Source: Chloroflexota bacterium (GTDB taxonomy: Bacteria; Chloroflexota; Dehalococcoidia; GIF9; UBA5629). From it: a stretch of DNA of 5,371 nt. Each line of letters opens with the position of its first letter. Positions within the stretch are counted from its first letter, which is position 1. The notes below the pieces were generated by a model. That model made no database searches. It was not told the DNA's origin and worked only from the letters and a program-made list of their open reading frames with translations. The stretch is from positions 1 through 5,371 of the forward strand of contig JAPLHI010000198.1 of assembly GCA_026389695.1 (NCBI GenBank), given 5' to 3'. A program made the position numbers and the translations under genes. Below are positions 1 to 4,575 of this stretch, one piece after another.

Positions 1-1
1 C

Positions 2-277
2 AACGGCACCGCCCGCATCAAGCTCTACGTAAACGGTGAGGAGGAATCCAGCCAGGGCATTACTGTGGAGAGCGGTCATAATGTACCGGTTACATTCACC
101 GTCTTCAGGAACGAGCCGGGCGCGTACGACGTTTACGTCGGAGGTGTTCAAGCTGGCAGCTTCAAAGTCGAGCTGTTCAGGGAGTCTGACACAATACTCA
201 TTTTCAGCATCACGATGCTGGCAATGGCTTTCATGGTCGGCATGGTCATGCTCTCACGCAGGCAGCGCACAGGCTGA
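2..277 (+). CDS. C-terminal end of a membrane-anchored CARDB-like beta-sandwich protein (5' end outside window)
   Basis: The reading frame is open from base 2 to the TGA at 275-277 and gives 91 residues; the true start lies upstream of the window. Residues 1-59 alternate short hydrophobic strands with turns (IKLYVNGEEE, VTFTVFRNEPGAYDVYVGG, AGSFKVELF). This is the pattern of a CARDB or similar Ig-like domain: a strand ending in a 'YVNG' turn, then 'PGxYxVxVGG' and a final 'GSFxV' strand. Residues about 64-84 (ILIFSITMLAMAFMVGMVML) form one hydrophobic membrane segment, followed by a short basic tail, SRRQRTG. Most likely the domain sits outside the cell, anchored by this helix, with the tail in the cytoplasm. 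Such domains occur in Chloroflexota surface proteins, but the fold assignment is inferred from pattern, not from a profile hit. The function of the whole protein cannot be told from this end. An internal ATG at 65 is not the likely start, because the domain pattern begins well before it. Confidence 0.7.
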   Translation, partial: NGTARIKLYVNGEEESSQGITVESGHNVPVTFTVFRNEPGAYDVYVGGVQAGSFKVELFRESDTILIFSITMLAMAFMVGMVMLSRRQRTG

Positions 278-295
278 TCCCGACGCACAATGTGG

Positions 296-396
296 GGACG
301 GGTCTTCAGACCTGTCCGTGTTATCGGGCGCACCTGAAGATGCGCCCCTACGCATACTTAGTCTTAGAAGAGGGGCGGGTTGAAAAACCGGCCCCT
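296..396. repeat. Cluster of three GC-rich hairpins, probably degenerate copies of one palindromic repeat
   Basis: Three stem-loops follow one another. The first, 296-317, pairs GGACGGGTC with GACCTGTCC (9 bp with one G-T pair) around a TTCA loop. The second, 326-347, pairs GGGCGCA with TGCGCCC (7 perfect bp) around an 8-nt loop. The third, 371-396, has 11-nt arms (AGGGGCGGGTT and AACCGGCCCCT) with one mismatch and a GAAA loop. The second and third both end in GCCCCTACG, and the 3' arm of the second can also pair with the 5' arm of the third (CGCCCCT at 343-349 with AGGGGCG at 371-377). Shared layout and ends suggest copies of one REP-like element. From memory, similar 'GGGGCGGGTT..AACCCGCCCC' palindromes are scattered through Chloroflexota genomes; this was not checked. 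No flanking direct repeat or transposase was seen. Confidence 0.6.
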
Positions 397-419
397 ACGT
401 TGATCATATTATGCATGTA

Positions 420-500
420 ATTGCGAGGAGCGCAGCGGCGAAGCAATCCCACCGTACCAATCCTTAGCGAAGGAGATTGGTTCGCTTCGCTAGCAATGAC
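420..500. repeat. Imperfect inverted-repeat element of the ATTGCGAGGAGCG type
   Basis: The left arm, 420-447, begins ATTGCGAGGAGCG and ends CGAAGCAAT. The right arm, 476-497, begins ATTGGTTCGCTTCGC and ends AGCAAT. The reverse complement of the right arm matches the left arm with a few substitutions and about 6 nt less sequence. Inside the element a second hairpin is possible: CCAATCCTT at 457-465 against AAGGAGATTGG at 470-480, with a two-base bulge. The element thus has a nested, cruciform-like shape about 80 bp long. Repeats with the core 'CATTGCGAGGAGCGAAGCGACGAAGCAATC' are, as far as I recall, dispersed non-coding elements in many bacterial genomes, including Dehalococcoidia. This looks like a diverged copy. 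It lies 25 nt beyond the stop codon of the minus-strand acyl-CoA synthetase relic and could have served as its transcription end. Confidence 0.65.
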
Positions 501-524
501 AGATTAATTTAATGACATCTCTGG

Positions 525-703
525 TTATTGTTTCTTCTGTTCCTCTTCCTGCAGAACACGCCTCAGCACCTTCCCGATGAGCGACCTGGGCAGGGCGTCG
601 CGGAACTCGATGTGCTTGGGCACCTTGTAAGCCGTGAGCAGTCCGTGCAGAAGGCCGGCAGGTCCTCGGCGCTGCATTTCTCATACGGCCTCAGCACAGT
701 AAT
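525..703 (-). pseudogene. Relic of the 3' end of an acyl-CoA synthetase (AMP-forming, FadD-like) gene, frameshifted
   Basis: Reading the minus strand from 697 down to about 642 gives VLRPYEKCSAEDLPAFCTD. One base out of phase, from about 641 down to the stop at 525-527, it gives LLTAYKVPKHIEFRDALP and then RSLIGKVLRRVLQEEEQKKQ. Joined, these match the C-terminal end of long-chain acyl-CoA ligases, where 'FCxxxLxAYKVPKxIEFxDxLPxSxxGKVLRRxL' carries the catalytic lysine (GKVLRR). Adding one base at about 641/642 restores the spacing FC-three residues-LTAYK, so a single-base deletion is the simplest explanation. Only about 58 of the usual 500 or more codons remain, and nothing recognisable lies above 703, so the gene is both truncated and frameshifted. 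About 48 of 57 codons end in G or C, against roughly half in the start of rsmI. The relic therefore comes from a GC-richer gene or source. No function is expected. Confidence 0.8.
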
Positions 704-733
704 TAGACCCTCCTGTGTGTATTGAGCTATAAT
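704..733 (+). promoter_or_regulatory. Probable sigma-70-type promoter of the rsmI operon
   Basis: A perfect -10 box, TATAAT, lies at 728-733. Eighteen bases upstream, TAGACC at 704-709 matches the -35 consensus TTGACA at four of six positions. Transcription would start near 739-741, only about 8 bases before the GTG of rsmI at 748. The message would be leaderless or nearly so, and the weak AGG at 738-740 could hardly serve as a ribosome binding site. The promoter starts exactly where the acyl-CoA synthetase relic ends. It is the only good promoter seen before the rsmI-to-prenyl-synthase gene run. The -10 is strong by eye; the -35 is less certain. Confidence 0.55.
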
Positions 734-734
734 T

Positions 735-756
735 AACAGGCAAAATTGTGCCTGTT
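735..756. promoter_or_regulatory. Perfect palindrome across the transcription start and start codon of rsmI
   Basis: AACAGGCA at 735-742 and TGCCTGTT at 749-756 are perfect 8-bp inverted arms separated by 6 bp. The left arm begins one base after the TATAAT box and covers the predicted transcription start. The right arm covers the last two bases of the GTG start codon and the next two codons. That position suits a repressor operator. As RNA it would fold only if transcription starts upstream of 735; a start near 740 would remove most of the left arm, which favours a role at the DNA level. The run TTTTA after the right arm gives a terminator-like look, but it lies inside the conserved coding start. 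No regulator gene was seen nearby. Confidence 0.45.
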
Positions 757-1461
757 TTATATATTGTAGCTACACCCATCGGGAACCTGGAAGATATCAC
801 GTTGAGGGCTTTGCGTGTTTTGCAGGAGGTGCATTTAATAGCTGCAGAAGATACGCGCACAGCACGTAAATTGCTAACCAGGTATAACATTAAAACGCGG
901 TTGACCAGTTATTTTGAGCACAATAAAAGAACCAAGTTGCAGTCATTACTGGATACTCTGGAAAGCAATGACGTAGCGCTTATTTCCGAAGCTGGAACAC
1001 CGGGTATTAGCGATCCCGGGTACGAACTGATAAAAGAGGCCATAGCTAATAACATTGAAGTCGTAGCGGTGCCGGGCAGTTCGGCTGTAATAACAGCGAT
1101 AGCTGTTTCGGGGCTGCCGACCGACCAGTTTGTTTATGTGGGATTCCTGCCGCGTAAGAAAAGCGAACGAAAATTGTTATTGAGATCACTTATCAGCGAA
1201 CCGAGAACTATAGTATGTTTCGAGTCCCCCTACAGGGTGCTGGCTGCGTTAAACGAAATGGGGGATATACTCGGGGAGAGGAGAATTGCGGTCTGCCGGG
1301 AGCTTACCAAGATGCATGAAGAGGTATTCAGGGGTACAATTGGACAGGCTGTGCAGCATTTCAATAAGCCCCGTGGTGAATTTACCCTGGTTATCGAGGG
1401 AACTGGAGATATAAAAAAGAGCTTGCGTAGAGCAAGGGAAAAGTTTATTTCAGGAGATTAA
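748..1461 (+). CDS. rsmI: 16S rRNA (cytidine-1402-2'-O)-methyltransferase RsmI
   Basis: RsmI uses S-adenosylmethionine to methylate the 2'-OH of C1402 in the decoding centre of 16S rRNA, together with RsmH. The 237-residue product carries the family landmarks of the tetrapyrrole-methylase fold: LYIVATPIGNLEDIT at 4-18, AAEDTR at 32-37, SEAGTPGISDPG at 80-91, then VPGSSAVITAIAVSGLP, VYVGFLPRK, ESPYRVL, CRELTKMHEEVFRGT and the closing GEFTLVIEG. The GTG at 748 is chosen because the conserved LYIV block follows at once and an in-frame stop lies at 730-732. The E. coli protein has about 286 residues; this one stops soon after the VIEG strand and lacks the C-terminal helical (HTH-like) part. The next frame shows no trace of that part, so this looks natural rather than a frameshift. 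It is the first gene of the operon, 2 nt before the zinc-ribbon gene, and lies directly behind the promoter and palindrome described above. Confidence 0.95.
   Translation: MPVLYIVATPIGNLEDITLRALRVLQEVHLIAAEDTRTARKLLTRYNIKTRLTSYFEHNKRTKLQSLLDTLESNDVALISEAGTPGISDPGYELIKEAIANNIEVVAVPGSSAVITAIAVSGLPTDQFVYVGFLPRKKSERKLLLRSLISEPRTIVCFESPYRVLAALNEMGDILGERRIAVCRELTKMHEEVFRGTIGQAVQHFNKPRGEFTLVIEGTGDIKKSLRRAREKFISGD
1452..1456 (+). promoter_or_regulatory. Ribosome binding site inside the end of rsmI
   Basis: AGGAG at 1452-1456 lies 7 nt before the ATG at 1464 and overlaps the last codons of rsmI. This fixes the start of the zinc-ribbon gene and suggests that its translation is coupled to that of rsmI. 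Confidence 0.7.
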
Positions 1462-1463
1462 TT

Positions 1464-1901
1464 ATGCAGCAAAGATTTCGTAGAGGTGTTATCGCGGTGG
1501 ATCAGATCAAGTGCGACGCCTGTGAAATGGTTATCCAACCCGGGGAAATGTATCTGACTATCGATGAAAAACTCTCCGACAGGATCAAGGAAGAGATGGT
1601 TTTCTCAGATAAGGTCAATTGCGATGAATGCGGCAAGCCTTTGGAAGACGGCGACCGGTACCTTTTTACACTCGATGCCGACGCAGAAAAATGCTATTGC
1701 AGCGCCTGTTTTAAGAAAAAGGGTGGTGACCCGTACGCTAAGAAAAATTCCGGCAAAGTATTAACTTTTGAAAAAACCGGGGAGCGAAGCCAGACATTAC
1801 GCTTTTGCCAGGAATGTTGTGAAAAACGCAAAGCAGGCATGGAAAAGAAAGAGAAGGGCGACATGGTCTTTACTCTTTTCACAACAAAAAGCGCCCGCTA
1901 A
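1464..1901 (+). CDS. Small cysteine-rich zinc-ribbon protein of unknown function
   Basis: I do not recognise this 145-residue protein as a named family. It has four CxxC pairs: C17/C20, C53/C56, C79/C82 (with C77 beside it) and C115/C118 (with C119). This strongly suggests two structural zinc sites. Two segments resemble each other: residues 16-35 (KCDACEMVIQPGEMYLTIDE) and 52-71 (NCDECGKPLEDGDRYLFTLD), each a CxxC knuckle followed by a 'G-D/E-x-Y-L' hairpin. This points to an internal duplication. The second unit closes with CSAC at 79-82; the first may close with CQEC at 115-118, giving a nested arrangement, but that pairing is inferred. No signal peptide or membrane segment is seen, so it is probably cytoplasmic. 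The ATG is supported by AGGAG 7 nt upstream. Its place between rsmI and metG suggests a part in translation or RNA handling, on position alone. Confidence 0.85.
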   Translation: MQQRFRRGVIAVDQIKCDACEMVIQPGEMYLTIDEKLSDRIKEEMVFSDKVNCDECGKPLEDGDRYLFTLDADAEKCYCSACFKKKGGDPYAKKNSGKVLTFEKTGERSQTLRFCQECCEKRKAGMEKKEKGDMVFTLFTTKSAR

Positions 1902-1916
1902 TTCAATTTATTTTTC

Positions 1917-1924
1917 GGGGGTGG
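1917..1924 (+). promoter_or_regulatory. Ribosome binding site for metG supporting a TTG start
   Basis: The purine-rich GGGGGTGG at 1917-1924 contains GGTG, which pairs with the anti-Shine-Dalgarno sequence, and stands 4 nt before TTG at 1929. No ATG or GTG lies in frame between this site and the conserved catalytic start of MetG, so it decides the TTG start. Confidence 0.55.
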
Positions 1925-1928
1925 CTAA

Positions 1929-3602
1929 TTGCCAGAAAATATTCTTGTAGCAGTTGCCTGGCCTTATGCCAACGGTTCATTACACCTGGGACATATCGCC
2001 GGCGCATACCTGCCGGCGGATATTTTTGCCCGTTATCACCGGCTTAAGGGTAACCGGGTGCTCATGGTATCGGGAAGCGACCAGCACGGAACGCCGATAA
2101 CCCTGCGGGCGGAGCAGGAAGGTATATCTCCGGCAGAGGTGGCGGCCAAATATCATAAAGAGTTCCTGGAATGCTGGCAGAAACTGGGAATCACCTTTGA
2201 CCTGTTTACTACTACGGGTACAGCTAACCATAGAGCAGTTGTTCATGAGATATTCCTGCGGCTATTGGACAAAGGATATATATATAAGGACACTATGCCT
2301 CAAGCATATTGTCCTGACTGCAAAAGGTTTTTACCCGATAGATATGTAGAGGGAACGTGTCCATATTGCCAGTATAGTTCTGCACGCGGGGATCAATGCG
2401 ACCAGTGCGGGAGAACGTTGAATCCCAGCGATCTGATCGGGCTGAGATGCCGCATCTGCGGCGCCGTTCCCAGATTCGAAATATCGGAGCATTTTTTCTT
2501 TAAACTTTCTGCTTTCGAAGAAAATTTACGGGAATGGGTAGGCGGACAGACGATCTGGCGGCAGAATGTGCAGAATTTCACCATGGGATTTCTAGAAGGC
2601 GGATTGAAGGACAGGGCGATTACCCGGGATATCGGATGGGGCGTTTCAGTGCCGCGGCCCGGTTTTGAGAAGAAACGCATATACGTGTGGTTCGAAGCGG
2701 TAATCGGGTACCTTTCTGCAAGCAAAGAATGGGCTAAGTTACAGGGAGACGAGAATGCCTGGAAACCGTTCTGGACCGGCGATAACAAGGCATTTTATTT
2801 TATTGGAAAGGATAATATTCCCTTTCATACTATCATCTGGCCTGCCATGCTGATGGGATACGGCGGTCTCAGCCTGCCTTATGATGTGCCGGCCAATGAG
2901 TTTCTGACAATAGAGGGAAAGAAGCTATCCACCAGCCGTAACTGGGCGGTCTGGCTGCCGGATTACCTGCAACGCTACGACCCCGATCCCCTGCGGTATT
3001 ACCTCTCATCGAACATGCCGGATACGGGAGACACCGATTTTTCCTGGCATGAATACGTGCGCAGGAATAATGATGAACTGGTGGCGACATACGGGAACCT
3101 GGTACACAGGGTGCTTACATTCACAAATCGTAATTTTAACGGCGCTGTTCCTGATCCCGGAGAGCTCGACAGTGTGAGCATGGAATTGATTCAGAAAGCC
3201 CGAAATACACTTGATGAAGTTGACAAACTACTATATCTCTGCCGTTTTAAAGAAGGTCTGAAAATAATCATGTCCCTGGCCCAGGACGTTAACCGGTACC
3301 TGGATGATACCGCTCCCTGGAAAGTCATAAAACAGGACAGGCAGGTGGCAGGTAGGGCCGTCTATACCGCCATCGTGTTGATTTCTGCTTTGAAAACATT
3401 GCTTTACCCGTTCCTGCCCATCAGTTCGCAGAGGCTTCATGAATTCCTGGGTTTTGACGGAGAAATACAGGACGCAGGGTGGCAATTACAGCTTCCGCCG
3501 GCAGGGCAGAAACTGCCGTTACCCCAACCATTGTTCATCAAGCTGGAAGATAAAATAGTTGCTGAAGAGACTGCCAGGATGGGCAGCGGAGAAGCCCCAT
3601 GA
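1929..3602 (+). CDS. metG: Methionyl-tRNA synthetase
   Basis: MetG joins methionine to tRNA-Met with ATP in the cytoplasm; it serves both initiation and elongation. The 557-residue product is a class I synthetase. The HIGH signature is HLGH at 19-22 within WPYANGSLHLGH, and the KMSKS loop is KLSTS at 332-336. Between them sits the connecting zinc domain with four CxxC pairs, C128/C131, C144/C147, C157/C160 and C174/C177, the two-knuckle (MetG1) form. ISEHFFFKLSAFEENLREWV and the YVWFEAVIGYLSAS block are typical of the catalytic core. After the KMSKS loop comes the helical anticodon-binding domain (DPDPLRYYL, NELVATYGNLVHRVL, LDDTAPWKVIK). The protein ends about 120 residues earlier than the 677-residue E. 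coli enzyme, so the C-terminal EMAPII-like tRNA-binding and dimerisation domain is absent; many bacterial MetRS lack it. The start is TTG. The stop overlaps the next gene's start in ATGA. Confidence 0.97.
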   Translation: MPENILVAVAWPYANGSLHLGHIAGAYLPADIFARYHRLKGNRVLMVSGSDQHGTPITLRAEQEGISPAEVAAKYHKEFLECWQKLGITFDLFTTTGTANHRAVVHEIFLRLLDKGYIYKDTMPQAYCPDCKRFLPDRYVEGTCPYCQYSSARGDQCDQCGRTLNPSDLIGLRCRICGAVPRFEISEHFFFKLSAFEENLREWVGGQTIWRQNVQNFTMGFLEGGLKDRAITRDIGWGVSVPRPGFEKKRIYVWFEAVIGYLSASKEWAKLQGDENAWKPFWTGDNKAFYFIGKDNIPFHTIIWPAMLMGYGGLSLPYDVPANEFLTIEGKKLSTSRNWAVWLPDYLQRYDPDPLRYYLSSNMPDTGDTDFSWHEYVRRNNDELVATYGNLVHRVLTFTNRNFNGAVPDPGELDSVSMELIQKARNTLDEVDKLLYLCRFKEGLKIIMSLAQDVNRYLDDTAPWKVIKQDRQVAGRAVYTAIVLISALKTLLYPFLPISSQRLHEFLGFDGEIQDAGWQLQLPPAGQKLPLPQPLFIKLEDKIVAEETARMGSGEAP

Positions 3603-4561
3603 CGCTTGATGAGATTTATGCCCCGGTAAAAGATGACCTTGCGCTTGTTGAAAAAAAACTGGCAACGATAGCCCGGCACGATATCCCCCTACTTGGCAAA
3701 TTGTTGGAATACGCGCTGATAAATGGCGGGAAAAGAATAAGGCCGGCGCTGGCCCTGTTGAGCGGGAAATTCTGTAAGTATGATCTGGATGTTCTGATTC
3801 CCATGGCGGCTTCCGTAGAATTGCTGCACATCGGAACGCTGGTACATGACGATATTATTGACAACTCACCGCTGAGACATGGTAAATCCACAGTAAGCCA
3901 GGCCTGGGGTTCAAACAGCGCCCTGTTACTTGGCGACTACCTTTTCGCCAGAGCCGGCAGACTGGCAGCCACTACGGAAAACATGAGGATTATCAGGGGT
4001 TTTGCAGAAACTCTGATGACAATTTCAGGAGGGGAACTGCGGGAAGCGGGTACCAGCTTCGATATGGCTGACGCCAAAGAAAATTATTATAAATGGATCA
4101 ATGATAAAACCGCCAGTCTTTTTATAATGGCAGCCGAATGCGGATCCGCGCTCAGCGGATGTCCCGAAGAGCAAATTCAAGCACTGAAAGAATATGCCAG
4201 AAATTTCGGGTTGGCTTTCCAGGTAATCGATGACATCCTTGATTTTGTTGGTGATTCATCACAGATGGGAAAGCCCGTCGGTTCGGATCTGAATGAAGGA
4301 GCCATTACCCTGCCTTCCATAATTTATGCTGAAAAATACCCGGACAGCAGGATAATACACAGGATTATCATTGAAAAGGATAAGGGCATGGTTGCCGAAG
4401 CTGTGGAAAAAATACGCTCATCATCGGTAATAGACGAGTGCAGGGATATCGCTCAGAATTATTACAATAAGGCATGCCAGTCTCTGGAGAAGCTGCCGGA
4501 TTGTGAAGCGCGAAAATCGCTTAACGCGCTGGTTACATTTGTAATTAAGCGGAACAGATAG
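3599..4561 (+). CDS. ispB: Trans-polyprenyl diphosphate synthase, probably long-chain
   Basis: This enzyme extends an allylic diphosphate with isopentenyl diphosphate units to make an all-trans polyprenyl diphosphate for quinones or other isoprenoid lipids. The 320 residues fit the family length. GGKRIRP at 43-49 binds substrate. The first aspartate-rich motif is DDIID at 84-88, followed by the basic LRHGK. GGELREAG lies at 144-151, NDKTASLF at 168-175, and the second aspartate-rich motif is DDILD at 211-215, followed by GKPVGSDLNEGAITLP. The residues four and five places before the first motif are T80 and G79. Both are small, which in this family usually leaves the product tunnel open and favours long chains. 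Exact chain length cannot be read from sequence, so the symbol ispB is a best guess; a shorter-chain geranylgeranyl-type enzyme is possible. The ATG overlaps the metG stop by 4 nt, with GGAG at 3588-3591 seven bases upstream, so translation is probably coupled. Confidence 0.92.
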   Translation: MTLDEIYAPVKDDLALVEKKLATIARHDIPLLGKLLEYALINGGKRIRPALALLSGKFCKYDLDVLIPMAASVELLHIGTLVHDDIIDNSPLRHGKSTVSQAWGSNSALLLGDYLFARAGRLAATTENMRIIRGFAETLMTISGGELREAGTSFDMADAKENYYKWINDKTASLFIMAAECGSALSGCPEEQIQALKEYARNFGLAFQVIDDILDFVGDSSQMGKPVGSDLNEGAITLPSIIYAEKYPDSRIIHRIIIEKDKGMVAEAVEKIRSSSVIDECRDIAQNYYNKACQSLEKLPDCEARKSLNALVTFVIKRNR

Positions 4562-4575
4562 TGAACAGTCGCGGA
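4562..4575. other. 14-nt gap between convergent stop codons
   Basis: The prenyl synthase stop (TAG, 4559-4561) and the ftsH stop (4576-4578 on the minus strand) face each other across 14 nt. A tiny palindrome, AGTC-GCG-GACT at 4567-4577, spans the gap, but a 4-bp stem without a T run is not a credible terminator. Transcripts from both sides probably run into the opposite gene. Confidence 0.7.

Larger units (their letters stand above)
278..524. other. Gene-free intergenic stretch carrying palindromic repeats
   Basis: No convincing coding frame lies between the end of the surface-protein gene and the end of the acyl-CoA synthetase relic. The stretch is filled mostly by the hairpin cluster at 296-396 and the larger inverted repeat at 420-500, listed separately. 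Between and around them there is only short AT-rich sequence (for example 400-419). Both flanking genes, one on each strand, end into this stretch, so it is a convergent 3'-3' region. The hairpins could end transcription from either side, although none is followed by a clear run of T. Confidence 0.7.

Noticed and set aside
296..500. CRISPR array
   Set aside because: The repeated hairpins differ in sequence, are not evenly spaced, and there are no spacers of constant length and no cas genes.
420..500. tRNA or other small structured RNA gene
   Set aside because: The folding is a simple nested palindrome; no cloverleaf, TTCGA loop in the right place, or CCA end is seen.
490..725. Open frames on both strands across the acyl-CoA synthetase relic (for example 528-725 plus and 490-684 minus)
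   Set aside because: They are out of phase with the recognisable ligase tail, have no family features and arise from GC-rich codons of the relic read in other frames.
735..762. Intrinsic terminator (hairpin followed by TTTTA) before rsmI
   Set aside because: The right arm and T run lie inside the conserved start of rsmI, and the hairpin sits just downstream of a promoter, so an operator or start-site role fits better.
1980..2246. Minus-strand open frame inside metG, and others at 2393-2788, 2869-3090, 2999-3181 and 3231-3485
   Set aside because: They lie wholly within the conserved metG coding sequence, antisense to it, and their translations show no recognisable protein pattern.
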